From assembly GCF_003003775.1 (NCBI RefSeq), contig NZ_PVWJ01000003.1, positions 1 to 64,000 on the forward strand: 64,000 nt of DNA, written 5' to 3'. The notes beneath the pieces were generated by a model. It saw only the letters and a program-made list of their open reading frames with translations, was not told the origin of the DNA and searched no databases. The position numbers and the translations under genes are program-made. This stretch comes from Merismopedia glauca CCAP 1448/3 (GTDB taxonomy: Bacteria; Cyanobacteriota; Cyanobacteriia; Cyanobacteriales; CCAP-1448). Below, in pieces: positions 37,178 to 48,301 of the stretch (positions within the stretch are counted from its first letter, which is position 1; each line of letters starts with the position of its first letter).

Positions 37178-37324
37178 TTACCTAGATGACAGCCAATTCT
37201 GCAAATCTTCCAATCCTTCAAAGTCCAACAAAGCTTCACCCAGAGCCTCCAACTGCTCAAGACTCAACTCATCCACTTGCATTGTCAGTGACTTGGCGGT
37301 TTTATTGGGATTTTGTGAGTTCAT
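37178..37324 (-). CDS. 48-residue DUF4351-like micro-protein after pyrE
   Basis: The minus-strand frame from ATG at 37324 reads MNSQNPNKTAKSLTMQVDEL, then SLEQLEALGEALLDFEGLED and LQNWLSSR. The LSLEQLEALGEALLDFEGLEDLQNWL pattern is the DUF4351 helix pair. It normally forms the C-terminus of large cyanobacterial Rpn/PD-(D/E)XK transposase-like proteins. Here it stands alone, and its ATG directly follows the pyrE stop (TAAATG), so it could be translationally coupled to pyrE. It could instead be a remnant of a larger gene. No trace of the nuclease domain is seen, and a mobile element begins 7 bp beyond its stop. Confidence 0.6.
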   Translation of the reverse strand: MNSQNPNKTAKSLTMQVDELSLEQLEALGEALLDFEGLEDLQNWLSSR

Positions 37325-37918
37325 TTAAGGGTTTAACTCGCGCCAACGTTGCTGTAAGTCAGCAATAGTGAATAAAGCTATAAATTTCAGCCCTTGGGAG
37401 GCATAAAGTTCGCCACCACCTTGCTGCCTATCTACCAACGCTATGACTTCTGCAACTTTATAACCTGCATCTTGAAGTCTATCTACAGCTTTGAGTGCTG
37501 ATTGACCGGTAGTGACAACATCTTCTAAGACTACCACCTTTGCCCCTTCAGGTAGACTGGGACCTTCAATATAAGCTTGAGTACCGTGTCCTTTGGCTTC
37601 TTTACGGATAATTAGGGCAATTACAGGGCGATTTTCGTAAGCAGAGACAACACTGACGGCGCTAACAATGGGATCTGCACCTAAAGTTAAACCAGCTACA
37701 GCTTGAGTATCTGCTGGTAATAAATTTAATAATAACTGACCTATAGCCAATGCCCCTTGGGGGTGTAATGTTACTTGCTTACCATTGATATAGTAAGAAC
37801 TTTTTTGCCCTGAAGATAAGGTAAAATCGCCTTCTTGATAAGCTTTTTGGCAGAATAAATCGAGAAGCTGAGTTTTAATCGTAGATAATTTAGGGTCTGA
37901 AGCGATCGCATCTGTCAT
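37325..37918 (-). CDS. pyrE: Orotate phosphoribosyltransferase
   Basis: The enzyme joins orotate to phosphoribosyl pyrophosphate in pyrimidine synthesis. The protein has 197 residues from ATG 37918. The orotate-side motif is FTLSSGQKSSYYINGKQV. Then come LTLGADPIV, the catalytic-loop region IRKEAKGHG, and the PRPP motif VVVLEDVVTTGQSALKAVDR. A longer TTG-initiated frame from 37957 adds 13 residues and is less likely. The micro-ORF with a DUF4351-like sequence follows without a gap. It is divergent from the secreted-protein gene at 38058. Confidence 0.93.
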   Translation of the reverse strand: MTDAIASDPKLSTIKTQLLDLFCQKAYQEGDFTLSSGQKSSYYINGKQVTLHPQGALAIGQLLLNLLPADTQAVAGLTLGADPIVSAVSVVSAYENRPVIALIIRKEAKGHGTQAYIEGPSLPEGAKVVVLEDVVTTGQSALKAVDRLQDAGYKVAEVIALVDRQQGGGELYASQGLKFIALFTIADLQQRWRELNP

Positions 37919-38057
37919 TTTTGGGGCAAAATAACTTAACAGGACTTGTGCAACCAAAAGACTAACATAAAAACGTTAGTGGCAGCTAAATCTAGGTGTG
38001 TCTTTGAACTAAATGCCAGAGGACTGTTACCTACTTTCAAATATTTTATGAGGTGAT

Positions 38058-38633
38058 ATGAAAACAGGGTTAACTAAACCAATCGCCGCGAGTAAAGTGT
38101 TAGTGCTGACAGCAATCTGTAGTACTCTAGTGACGGCTGGATTCACTAACCCAAGCCATGCTCAATCTAACTCGCAGATTGCCCAAAGAAGTACTAATAC
38201 TACCAATGGGCGATCGCCTAGCAGTACCAACCGCTATAGCCCCCCTTTACCAGGCTATCAGGAACTTCCCTTTCAAACAATTCCTGATGCTTTTAACCAT
38301 GCTTTTTCCAAGCGATCTGGAGACTACTTCCGTAATGATACGATCGGCAGTCAATTTAATTTTGTCTTTGGCATTGGCGGCTATAGCGATCGCCAAATTA
38401 CTCACGATGCAAATCTAATTGAAACATTGTATCGCGATTTCATGGAACAACAAGTTTCTGGCGATGCAATTATCCGCACTCCAGATTTAGAAAATCCTTT
38501 CAATAGTTCTTTGCTAACTACCACTACCTATATTCAACCACCACCACCAGCTTACACTCCACCACCACCACCTGTTTATAATCCACCACCAGCAGTAGAA
38601 CCTCCACCCCCCATTCCCCGCGCACTTTATTAG
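38058..38633 (+). CDS. Secreted protein with Pro-rich C-terminus
   Basis: The 191-residue protein has a clear Sec signal (KPIAASKVLVLTAICSTLVT, cleavage plausibly after SHA near residue 35). A Ser/Asn/Gln-rich linker follows, then a small folded section (about 70-150: PFQTIPDAFNHAFSKRSGDY, QFNFVFGIGGYSDRQITHDA) and a tail of PPPP-type repeats. Such tails often interact with cell wall or surface layers. GAGG lies 4-8 bases before the ATG. I do not recognise a named family. It is monocistronic, upstream of a CAGAAGT-type repeat and a convergent lactate dehydrogenase gene. Confidence 0.7.
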   Translation: MKTGLTKPIAASKVLVLTAICSTLVTAGFTNPSHAQSNSQIAQRSTNTTNGRSPSSTNRYSPPLPGYQELPFQTIPDAFNHAFSKRSGDYFRNDTIGSQFNFVFGIGGYSDRQITHDANLIETLYRDFMEQQVSGDAIIRTPDLENPFNSSLLTTTTYIQPPPPAYTPPPPPVYNPPPAVEPPPPIPRALY

Positions 38634-38697
38634 TTTTCACATTTCTAATACAAGAGAGAACCTATTAGTAAGCGATCGAAACTTTTGGAAACTAATA

Positions 38698-38721
38698 CTT
38701 CTGACTTCTGACTTCTGACTT
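38698..38721. repeat. (ACTTCTG)3 heptamer tract
   Basis: Three tandem ACTTCTG units, the complement of CAGAAGT, run up to the stop codon of the lactate dehydrogenase gene. This heptamer recurs at about 790, 10694, 12546, 23008, 28953, 37045 and 43484. Confidence 0.85.
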
Positions 38722-39718
38722 ATATATCTAGCGTCTCTATGGTTTGACGTAAAACTTGGCTAGAGTTGTGCAATCGATCCTGTTCTTTAAGAGTTAGGGA
38801 AATGCGTAAAACTCTAGTCACTCCTTGGCGATTTACGACTGCTGGAAGACTAAGATATACATCTTCTATTTGGTGAAGATCGTTAATTAAGCTACTCACA
38901 GTTAATACTCGATTTTGATTGTGTAAAACTGCTTCAACTATTTCAGTTACTCCTAAACCTATCGCATAACAAGTTGCGCCTTTACGCCGAATAATTTCGT
39001 CAGCAGCATTCTTAACTTGGAGAAAAACCTCTTCTAGTTCTGAGTTAATTTGGCGATCACTAGCTAATAAATCTCCTTGACAAAGATTCATTCCACCTAT
39101 ACTAGCGTTACTCCAAACAGGCACTTCACTATCTCCATGTTCTCCGATAATATAAGCATGGAGACTACGAGGATCAATTTTCAGTTTTTGCCCTAGTAAA
39201 TACCGGAATCTGGCTGTATCTAAAACTGTTCCCGAACCAATTACTCTAGCACTTGGTAAACCTGATAGTTTCCAAGATACATAACTCATAATATCGACTG
39301 GATTGGTGACAATTAGTAAGATAGCTTGGGGACAATATTTTACTATCTCTGGAATCAGTTTTTTAAACAGTTCAATATTTCTTTGTACCAAGTCTAAACG
39401 TGTTTCTCCTGGCTTTTGTTTGGCTCCCGCAGTAATAATAACAATGTCTGCATCTGCACTATCAGCTAAAGTTCCACCGCGCACAATACTAGGTGTAACA
39501 AAAGGGAGTCCGTGGACTAAATCCATGACTTCTCCTTGCAGTTTTTCTTGATTAGTATCAACAATTGTCATTTCATCAAGAGTGTTTTGAATTAACATTG
39601 AATAAGCACAAGCCATACCTACTTGACCTGCACCAATAATGACACCTTTGCGTAAGTTGTGAGTTGCCTTAAATTCTAAACTTGTTTCGGGTGAAACTGT
39701 AAAAAGATGCTCAAGCAT
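38720..39718 (-). CDS. ldh: L-lactate dehydrogenase
   Basis: The NAD-dependent enzyme interconverts pyruvate and L-lactate. The 332-residue protein shows the Rossmann motif [17 protein letters not shown] near 27-43, the substrate loop [26 protein letters not shown], and the catalytic-His motif [14 protein letters not shown]. The loop has Gln in the specificity position (KQKPGETR), which marks lactate rather than malate dehydrogenase; malate enzymes have Arg there. An N-terminal extension of about 22 residues is present. It suggests fermentative capacity in the dark. A CAGAAGT-type repeat abuts the stop codon. Confidence 0.9.
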   Translation of the reverse strand: MLEHLFTVSPETSLEFKATHNLRKGVIIGAGQVGMACAYSMLIQNTLDEMTIVDTNQEKLQGEVMDLVHGLPFVTPSIVRGGTLADSADADIVIITAGAKQKPGETRLDLVQRNIELFKKLIPEIVKYCPQAILLIVTNPVDIMSYVSWKLSGLPSARVIGSGTVLDTARFRYLLGQKLKIDPRSLHAYIIGEHGDSEVPVWSNASIGGMNLCQGDLLASDRQINSELEEVFLQVKNAADEIIRRKGATCYAIGLGVTEIVEAVLHNQNRVLTVSSLINDLHQIEDVYLSLPAVVNRQGVTRVLRISLTLKEQDRLHNSSQVLRQTIETLDI

Positions 39719-39781
39719 ATGTTAATGAAGTCAGAAGTAGGTTTGACGATCTAAAACAAGTACGGAAGAACCTAAATTTAC

Positions 39782-40801
39782 CTAGTTTATAGAGGCTAAA
39801 CAATCATTTAATTGTTGCTTGATTTCTTCAGAGTTGAGTTTTTGACCAATAAATACTACCTGGTTTTGAGGAGGGGTTAACCATTCATCTGCATTCATAT
39901 CATAGCGTTTTCCACTGAGTTGAAATACGTGGCGCATTTTACTTTCTTTAAACCACATGATGCCTTTAGCCCGAAACACTTTATCTGACATTTTATCTGT
40001 TAAAAATTGTTGAAATTTTTCCACAATAAATGGGCGATCGCTAGTAAATGAAACTGAGACAAACCCATCATTTTCTAAGTGGTGCGAGTGATGATGATGA
40101 TGTTCATCGCTATCGTGGTGATGGTGTGTATCGGGTTCGGGATAACCATCTATTTTGGTAAGTTCTACATCTAAAATTAAGGGGAGAGAGACAATTCCTT
40201 GGTGCGATCGCAAGATTCTGGCACCCATTTTAATTGACTGCAAATATGCTTCTAATTCAGCCACTTTTTCTTCAGTAACTAGGTCAGTTTTATTGAGGAT
40301 AATAATATCTCCATAAGTAATCTGACTACTAGCTGCTTGCGTCGAAAATATATCTTGGTTAAAGTTTTCAGCATCAACTACAGTGAGGACAGAATCTAAT
40401 CTAGTCAATTCCCTTAACTCTGTTCCTAAAAAAGTGAGTATAATCGGCAGAGGATCGGCTACTCCTGTAGTCTCAATTACTAAATAGTCAATGCGATCGC
40501 TCCTTTCTAAGACTCGATAAACTGCTTCGACTAAACTATCGTTAATGGTGCAACAAATACAACCATTACTTAGTTCCATCATGTCTTCATCAATGGATAT
40601 TAATAGCTGACTATCAATATCTATATCGCCAAATTCGTTGACAAGAACTGCAACTTTTAAATCTTGGCGATTTTGTAAAATATGGTTGAGTAAAGTGGTT
40701 TTTCCACTGCCTAAAAAACCAGTAATAATAGTAATCGGCATTCCTCTCTTGGGAATATCTAATTCACTAACTGGATCGATACTAGTTTGAGAAATATTCA
40801 T
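39782..40801 (-). CDS. CobW/COG0523 G3E GTPase, probable zinc metallochaperone
   Basis: The 339-residue protein is a G3E P-loop GTPase of the COG0523 group. It has Walker A GFLGSGKTTLLN near 28-39, the metal motif NGCICCTI (GCxCC) near 79-86, ETTGVADP, and the guanine motif LNKTDL. A His-rich insertion (HHHHDSDEHHHHHSHH) lies near 226-243, and the CobW C-terminal domain follows (GIMWFKESKMRHVFQLSGKR). Zinc-responsive members deliver zinc to client enzymes under deficiency. A Fur/Zur-like palindrome lies about 175 bp upstream, consistent with metal-dependent repression. Cobalamin synthesis is an alternative role but no cob genes adjoin. Confidence 0.88.
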   Translation of the reverse strand: MNISQTSIDPVSELDIPKRGMPITIITGFLGSGKTTLLNHILQNRQDLKVAVLVNEFGDIDIDSQLLISIDEDMMELSNGCICCTINDSLVEAVYRVLERSDRIDYLVIETTGVADPLPIILTFLGTELRELTRLDSVLTVVDAENFNQDIFSTQAASSQITYGDIIILNKTDLVTEEKVAELEAYLQSIKMGARILRSHQGIVSLPLILDVELTKIDGYPEPDTHHHHDSDEHHHHHSHHLENDGFVSVSFTSDRPFIVEKFQQFLTDKMSDKVFRAKGIMWFKESKMRHVFQLSGKRYDMNADEWLTPPQNQVVFIGQKLNSEEIKQQLNDCLASIN

Positions 40802-40975
40802 AGGTGGCTCTCTCGTACTTGCTTTTGATAATCAAATCTTATGGTTTTGGTGATTGGTGACTGGGGACTGGGAAGACAGCCAACAGGATTTTGTAACTTA
40901 TGATACATTTCTTCCCTTCTTGTTAGGAGAGCCAACTGGCAATCGCCCTCTAAGCCATATTAGAGCATTTGGTAG

Positions 40976-40992
40976 ATAATGATTCTCATTAT
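40976..40992. promoter_or_regulatory. Fur/Zur-like operator
   Basis: ATAATGA and its complement TCATTAT flank TTC, a perfect 7-3-7 palindrome in an AT-rich stretch between the metallochaperone gene and the divergent receiver gene. The sequence resembles cyanobacterial Fur-family boxes. COG0523 genes are known zinc-uptake-regulator targets in cyanobacteria. Which Fur paralogue binds is undetermined. Confidence 0.65.
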
Positions 40993-41164
40993 AATAATGT
41001 GCCTTGGGGAAGTACTTGGTTATAAGTTGCAGAAATTCTTGTACTCTAGATATATTTAGTTTCTATTTATGATTCTTACTCATTAGTAACTGTGTTAAGA
41101 TACACAAAAATTTACAATTTCTGTTAAAAACAACTAAATTACTGACGATATAGAGAGATCGATC

Positions 41165-41731
41165 GTGGCAAGTCAAAAAGTGTTAATTATCGATGATGGT
41201 AAGACGATTCGGATGCAGATTAAAGATATGCTTCCGTCTGGTAATTTCCAAGTTTTAGAAGCTAAAGATGGGATGGAAGGTTTAAGTATGATTCGCGAAG
41301 AGCGACCTAATTTAATATTATTAGATTGCTTTATGCCCAGAATGAATGGCTGGGAAGTTTTAGATGAATTAGAAGCACAGAAAGACTTGGTGGGAATTCC
41401 TCTAATTATTATGTCTGGCAGGAAAGAAGAAGCCAAAGATAAAATACCTCATCTAGATGAAGCTTTTGAATTCTTGGAAAAGCCCTTCGATCAAAAAACT
41501 TTAATTGCCGCTATTAAATCTGCTGTGGCTAAAGCAAAATGGCGGCAAAAAAATGGTGGTAGTTCTTATGAACAAACGGTTAGTTCTTCTCAAGATGCTA
41601 AGGAAATAAATCAACTGAAAGCAACAGTTAATGCCTTAGTACAACAAAATATTAAACTGCAATCAGAAGTAGAGCAATTGAAAAAACAAGTTAATCAAAT
41701 TGTGACATTTATTAAACAAAAAATGGGATAG
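41165..41731 (+). CDS. Single-domain receiver protein with coiled-coil tail
   Basis: The 188-residue protein has a receiver domain (VLIIDDGKTIRMQIKDML, phospho-Asp in LILLDCFMPRMNGWE, Lys in FEFLEKPFDQ). A Ser/Gln linker follows, then a C-terminal coiled coil with heptads of Leu/Val (INQLKATVNALVQQ, LQSEVEQLKKQVNQI). There is no DNA-binding or enzyme domain. It may work by protein contact or dimerisation, as with PatA/PilG/CheY-like proteins of phototaxis and development. The start is GTG 41165. It is divergent from the metallochaperone gene and shares its upstream region with the Fur/Zur-like box. Confidence 0.85.
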   Translation: MASQKVLIIDDGKTIRMQIKDMLPSGNFQVLEAKDGMEGLSMIREERPNLILLDCFMPRMNGWEVLDELEAQKDLVGIPLIIMSGRKEEAKDKIPHLDEAFEFLEKPFDQKTLIAAIKSAVAKAKWRQKNGGSSYEQTVSSSQDAKEINQLKATVNALVQQNIKLQSEVEQLKKQVNQIVTFIKQKMG

Positions 41732-42016
41732 AACCATACAGAAAGTTGTTAAATAAAATTAATTTAACAAATCATATTTTTGAGATTATTTGGGATTTAT
41801 TGGCGTTTATCTGCGGAAATAGACGCTAACGTTTCCAGTATAAAATGTATTTGTCATACACCGTAAAAGTATTTTAGTAACAGGTATTTAGAAAATCTAA
41901 ATCAATTTAGCCACTATATTAACTCTTTACTCTTTACTCTTTACTCAGTAGGGTACGTCCTGCGGTAGCCTAGATCGAGTGACTTATAATAGCAAAATTA
42001 GAATTGCGATCGCTTT

Positions 42017-42988
42017 ATGTCTCCTGAAGTTTCTGCTCCCACTCGGACAATTAGAATCGGTTCTCGGAAAAGCCAATTAGCCTTAGTACAAACTTATTGG
42101 GTAAGAGAAGAACTCCAAAAGGCGTTTCCCGACATCACCTTTGAAGTACAGACGATGAATACCCAAGGAGATAAAATTCTGGATGTCGCCTTGTCAAAAA
42201 TTGGTGATAAAGGCTTATTTACTCAAGAATTAGAGACAGGGATGCTCAATCATGAGGTTGACTTTGCCGTTCACTCCCTCAAAGATTTACCTACTAACTT
42301 ACCCTCTGGTTTAATGTTAGGGTGCGTCACCGAAAGAGAGAACCCTGCTGATGGTTTGGTGGTACACGAAAAGCACAAAGATAAGCAACTAGATACCCTT
42401 CAGGAAGGTGCAGTAATTGGTACATCCTCTTTAAGACGCTTAGCGCAACTGCGTCATCACTTCCCGCACCTGACATTTAAAGATATCCGAGGTAACCTCA
42501 ATACTCGTTTGGCAAAATTAGACGCAGGGGAATACGATGCCATAATCTTAGCTGTAGCAGGGCTAAAACGGCTAGACATGAGCGATCGCATCCATCAAGT
42601 CATCCCTGATGAACTATCTCTACACGCCGTCGGACAAGGGGCTTTAGGCATTGAATGCCGCAGTGAAGATCCAGAAGTCCTCAAGGTAATTAAAGCCTTA
42701 GAACACTTACCTACAGCCCAAAGATGCTACGCCGAACGCGCTTTCTTAAGAGAATTAGAAGGTGGCTGTCAAGTCCCCATTGGGGTTAATACTAAGATTG
42801 ACGGAGATAACCTGACTTTAACAGGGTTAGTTGCTAGTTTAGACGGCAAACGCTTGATTAAAGATAGTATCATCGGTGCTGCCACTGCCGCCGATGAATT
42901 AGGGATTGAACTAGCGCACAAAGTTAAAGAACAAGGGGCGCAAGAAATCTTGCAGGAAATCATTGAAGAGATGCGGACTGATAGTTGA
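42017..42988 (+). CDS. hemC: Porphobilinogen deaminase
   Basis: Hydroxymethylbilane synthase polymerises four porphobilinogens in haem and chlorophyll synthesis. The 323-residue protein has [64 protein letters not shown] and [11 protein letters not shown]. Cys251 in the last motif is the dipyrromethane cofactor attachment site. All catalytic Arg and Asp residues are visible. The gene lies about 700 bp upstream of chlL but is separated from it by the four-hairpin element, so both belong to tetrapyrrole synthesis without evidence of a shared message. Confidence 0.95.
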   Translation: MSPEVSAPTRTIRIGSRKSQLALVQTYWVREELQKAFPDITFEVQTMNTQGDKILDVALSKIGDKGLFTQELETGMLNHEVDFAVHSLKDLPTNLPSGLMLGCVTERENPADGLVVHEKHKDKQLDTLQEGAVIGTSSLRRLAQLRHHFPHLTFKDIRGNLNTRLAKLDAGEYDAIILAVAGLKRLDMSDRIHQVIPDELSLHAVGQGALGIECRSEDPEVLKVIKALEHLPTAQRCYAERAFLRELEGGCQVPIGVNTKIDGDNLTLTGLVASLDGKRLIKDSIIGAATAADELGIELAHKVKEQGAQEILQEIIEEMRTDS

Positions 42989-43681
42989 ATCCGTTAAAAC
43001 TCTTGTGGGGTATTACCCTGAGCCTGTCGAATGACGGGCATCTTGCCATCAGCGTCAACTTAACGGTGAAAGCTTTACTCCGCCGCGAACTCAAGTTCAC
43101 GGCTCATAGCTCAAGTCCACTCAAGTGGACTAAAACTATTCCTGAGTCCTCTGAAGAGGACTTTAGCTATGAGACAGGGGTTTTCAACCCCTAGCGGTTG
43201 TGGTTCAAAGCCATAGTCCAGCAATCATTTGAGCCTTAAATTGACACCTATGGCATCTTGCCCGCTTTTTTGTTTCCCAATTCCCGATTCCCAATCCCCA
43301 ATTCCTAATTGAAAAATTCATCATTATTTACAAAGCCTAACTGTAAGTAAATTAGGTACTGTTACTGGACTAGATATTACCTATCTACACCAGTGACTCA
43401 AGCACATTAAGCTGTTCCAGATTTGACTTACCGATCCAAAATCTGCATCTAGAACCTCAAACCCATATTAAATATGACTTCTGACTTCTGTACAGACGCG
43501 ATATATTGCGTCTCTCCTAACTTCTGACTTTTTTTGCTATTGTTTACATTTTTATAAAAAGCGATCAAATAGGGTTTCCTTTTGCTGACGATTTGGACAA
43601 TAATCTGAGGTAACCAAAAAAAAGATATTAAACACCGCAAGCTAAGAAGTTTAATAACAGCACCATTGGAGGCAGTTAAAA
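42989..43681. other. Repeat-filled spacer between hemC and chlL
   Basis: The spacer contains the four-hairpin element (43036-43263), a CCCAATTCCC-type simple repeat near 43275-43310, and a partial palindrome between CAGAAGT heptamers near 43484-43530. No gene was recognised. Confidence 0.6.
43036..43263 (-). mobile_element. Four-hairpin MITE, copy 2 (228 bp, inverted relative to copy 1)
   Basis: It has the same ends (GGGCATCTTGCCA at left, GGCATCTTGCCC at right) and the same series of hairpins, in opposite orientation: GTGAACTTGAGTTCAC-like, GTCCACTCAAGTGGAC, GTCCTCTGAAGAGGAC and GGGGTTTTCAACCCC. Loop bases differ while stems are preserved, for example AAGAG/CTCTT arms with changed centres. 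Confidence 0.85.
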
Positions 43682-44545
43682 GTGAAACTGGCAGTATACG
43701 GAAAAGGCGGCATCGGCAAATCTACAACTAGCTGTAATATTTCAGTAGCCTTGGCGCGTCGTGGCAAAAAAGTGCTACAAATAGGCTGCGATCCAAAACA
43801 TGACAGTACTTTTACCTTGACTGGTTTCTTGATTCCTACCATCATTGACACCCTTCAATCCAAAGACTTCCACTACGAAGATGTTTGGCCCGAAGATGTC
43901 ATCTACAAAGGTTATGGTGGAGTAGACTGCGTAGAAGCTGGTGGTCCTCCAGCAGGTGCAGGTTGTGGCGGATATGTAGTGGGAGAAACCGTCAAACTCC
44001 TGAAAGAACTCAACGCCTTTGACGAATATGACGTAATTTTGTTTGACGTATTGGGTGACGTGGTTTGTGGTGGTTTCGCCGCACCTCTCAACTATGCTGA
44101 TTATTGCCTCATCGTCACTGATAATGGTTTTGATGCTCTTTTTGCAGCCAACCGGATTGCAGCTTCAGTTAGAGAAAAAGCCCGTACCCATTCCCTACGT
44201 CTGGCTGGATTGATTGGAAACCGTACCTCGAAGCGAGATTTGATTGAAAAGTATCTCGAAGCAGTTCCGATGCCAGTTTTGGAAGTTCTACCCCTAATCG
44301 AAGACATTCGGGTTTCTAGAGTTAAGGGTAAAACTTTGTTTGAAATGGCTGAAAATGACCCATCTTTGAACTATGTCTGCGATTTCTACTTGAATATCGC
44401 CGATCAGATTTTAGCGCGTCCTGAAGGTGTAGTTCCCAACGATGCGCCAGATAGAGATTTGTTCGCGCTGCTGTCTGATTTCTACCTCAACCCTACCAAG
44501 CCTGCGGTAGAAAAAGAAGAGGAATTAGATCTAATGATGGTGTAG
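43682..44545 (+). CDS. chlL: Light-independent protochlorophyllide reductase, iron protein ChlL
   Basis: ChlL is the ATP-dependent electron donor of dark-operative protochlorophyllide reductase, homologous to nitrogenase NifH. The nucleotide-binding P-loop is [10 protein letters not shown] (7-16). Cys95 ([12 protein letters not shown]) and Cys129 ([11 protein letters not shown]) are the ligands of the intersubunit 4Fe-4S cluster. The 287-residue length is typical. The start is GTG at 43682 with GGAGG 8-10 bases upstream. It is the first gene of chlL-DUF5331-chlN. The chlB subunit gene is not in this window. Confidence 0.97.
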   Translation: MKLAVYGKGGIGKSTTSCNISVALARRGKKVLQIGCDPKHDSTFTLTGFLIPTIIDTLQSKDFHYEDVWPEDVIYKGYGGVDCVEAGGPPAGAGCGGYVVGETVKLLKELNAFDEYDVILFDVLGDVVCGGFAAPLNYADYCLIVTDNGFDALFAANRIAASVREKARTHSLRLAGLIGNRTSKRDLIEKYLEAVPMPVLEVLPLIEDIRVSRVKGKTLFEMAENDPSLNYVCDFYLNIADQILARPEGVVPNDAPDRDLFALLSDFYLNPTKPAVEKEEELDLMMV

Positions 44546-44612
44546 ATTTGGTTGTCCGATTTTGGGAAAAATAGGTAATGAATATCTATTTTTCCCGATA
44601 TGGAGGACAATT

Positions 44613-46411
<1,799 letters not shown>

Positions 46412-46485
46412 TTATCTCTCTGAAACTCTAAATATCTTCAAAATGTTGTGGGGTAGGCATCTTGCCTGCCCCTATTGTATTTTAG

Positions 46486-46584
46486 CTAGGGAATTCGCAA
46501 TGGTTGGAGAACTTGAGCCGAAGCAATCCAGCCTAAAATCAGAGAAGATATCAATCCTACCAGTAAGACTTGAGATGCAGTCAA
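46486..46584 (-). pseudogene. Possible transmembrane-HAMP remnant
   Basis: A short minus-strand frame encodes LTASQVLLVGLISSLILGWI, then ASAQVLQPLRIP and stops. It looks like a transmembrane helix with the first residues of a HAMP linker from a sensor kinase. There is no start context, and flanks are repeats, so it is at most a decayed fragment. Confidence 0.25.
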
Positions 46585-46685
46585 ATGCTACATCATCTGA
46601 TTAAGATGAGAGTTTTTTCATGTAACTCTCATGTTTACTTCACGCAAACTTTTTAAACTAAATTTAACCAAAAAATAATCAGGTT

Positions 46686-46831
46686 ATACCAATTCACCTT
46701 GAAGATACGACAAATCTTGGGTAGGGGACGGTTGCTGAAGTGCCAGACGCAGGTTCTGGCACCGCAACCTCCGCAATGCATTGCGCCCCTACAGAGAATT
46801 TATATGTAGCAAGTATTTAGTGAATTGGTAT
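46686..46831. mobile_element. 146-bp MITE with ATACCAATTCAC ends
   Basis: A 12-bp perfect inverted repeat, ATACCAATTCAC at 46686-46697 and its complement at 46820-46831, bounds a sequence with nested hairpins (including GTGCCAGACGCAGGTTCTGG). Partial copies sit at 31842-31919 and about 15828-15860. Confidence 0.85.
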
Positions 46832-46954
46832 TAAAAGCGATCGCAGGTGATGTCGCTGCTAACTAAAGCAAACAAGCTATGTCACAAATTATCTATTGTT
46901 TGTCGCTAGGTCTAGCCTCATCGCTGTATTAAACCATTCTCAATAAAAGGGTTT

Positions 46955-48292
46955 ATGAAAAAGCTATCACCTCAATTGGCGCATCAAAGGCAGAAAATGC
47001 GCTCGACGCATCCCGGCGATCGCTTCAACCTCCATTTAGGGCAATCCCTTTGGTTGGACAAACAGCAACTGCCACCTCTATGCGATAAATTCCAGCTATC
47101 AACCAGCCACAAGTTAAGAATTGCTGTTTATTCGCACGATACGATGGGATTAGGGCATAAACGCCGTAATTTACTGATTAGCCAAACACTGGGGGCTTCA
47201 GCTTTAGATGCAGACATTCTCATGATTAGTGGGATGTCAGAAGCCAATAATTTTTCCATGTTTCCTGGGGTAGATTGTTTGACCTTGCCAGCACTCCACA
47301 AAAACAGCAACGGAGAGTATAGATCTCGCCGTTTGGATATTTCCATTAGCGAAATCATCAATTTGCGATCGCAAGTCATTCGCACCACCGTCGAAAGTTT
47401 CACCCCAGATGTATTGATTGTGGATAACGTACCGCGCGGGGTGATGGGGGAACTAGATTCAACCTTGGAATACTTGCACGATCGCGGGCAAACCTATTGT
47501 ATTTTGGGCTTGCGAGATATATTAGACGAACCTAGTGCCGTTAGGCTAGATTGGCAGCGTCGCCACAACGACCTAGTGATCCAAGATTATTACGATGCCG
47601 TTTGGGTGTATGGCGATCCTAGCGTCTACGACTCGGTTAAAGAATATAACTTTGCCCCAGAGACAAATGCCAAGCTGCATTACATGGGATATCTAGATCA
47701 AACTGCCCGTTTAAAGTTTGTCGAGGCAGCCAGCAAACGGGCGCTAGAGAGCCTTAATCTACCTTCAGAGCGTTTAATTCTCTGTTCTGTTGGCGGTGGA
47801 CAAGATGGAGCAGAATTAGCAGAAGTTTTTGCTAAAACTAAATTTCCATCTCATACCTATGGGGTTCTGTTAACGGGTCCTTTTATGCCCCCAGCAGTTC
47901 GCCAGCGCTTGCAAGAACAGGCAGACAGGCGTTTGGACTTGTCTGTACTAGAATATTTTCCCGAACCTACCTTGCTGATAGAACGGGCAGATCGGGTGAT
48001 TGCGATGGGTGGATACAATACTACTTGTGAAATCCTCTCATTCCAAAAGCAAGCCCTCATCGTCCCCCGTATCAAACCGAGAAAAGAACAACTGGTGCGC
48101 GCCGAACGCTTGCAAGCTATGGGACTTGTAGATATGTTACATCCCGATCGCCTCAGTGTCGAGACATTGAGTGGGTGGTTAAAACAACCCGATAAATTAC
48201 CCAAGGCACGCGATCGCGTCAATCTTGATGGTTTAACTCGCATCCCCGAATTTTTAGCCCAAAATATTGCCGTCACTCATTCATATATTTAA
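46955..48292 (+). CDS. Glycosyltransferase, GT28/MurG-like (COG4671)
   Basis: The 445-residue soluble protein has two Rossmann-like halves (GT-B fold). The N-terminal half begins after about 55 residues with RIAVYSHDTMGLGHKRRNLL, the glycine-rich acceptor loop, and includes PDVLIVDNVPRGVMGEL. The C-terminal half has LILCSVGGGQDGAELAEVF and the donor-binding region AMGGYNTTCEILSFQKQALI with PRIKPRKEQLVRAERL. The family is predicted to transfer sugars from nucleotide donors. The acceptor is unknown. It is the first gene of a tight same-strand run of two more glycosyltransferases, an ABC exporter and an APH-fold kinase. Confidence 0.85.
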   Translation: MKKLSPQLAHQRQKMRSTHPGDRFNLHLGQSLWLDKQQLPPLCDKFQLSTSHKLRIAVYSHDTMGLGHKRRNLLISQTLGASALDADILMISGMSEANNFSMFPGVDCLTLPALHKNSNGEYRSRRLDISISEIINLRSQVIRTTVESFTPDVLIVDNVPRGVMGELDSTLEYLHDRGQTYCILGLRDILDEPSAVRLDWQRRHNDLVIQDYYDAVWVYGDPSVYDSVKEYNFAPETNAKLHYMGYLDQTARLKFVEAASKRALESLNLPSERLILCSVGGGQDGAELAEVFAKTKFPSHTYGVLLTGPFMPPAVRQRLQEQADRRLDLSVLEYFPEPTLLIERADRVIAMGGYNTTCEILSFQKQALIVPRIKPRKEQLVRAERLQAMGLVDMLHPDRLSVETLSGWLKQPDKLPKARDRVNLDGLTRIPEFLAQNIAVTHSYI

Positions 48293-48301
48293 TTTCAGAA
48301 A

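Larger units (their letters stand above)
46412..46954. other. Spacer with gene remnant and mobile repeat
   Basis: Besides the entries at 46486 and 46686, it holds a GGCATCTTGCC palindrome at 46456-46472 that matches the ends of the four-hairpin element. No further gene was seen. Confidence 0.5.

Noticed and set aside
37186-37368. Plus-strand 60-residue frame opposite pyrE
   Set aside because: It is the antisense of the DUF4351-like frame and the pyrE end, and has no features of its own.
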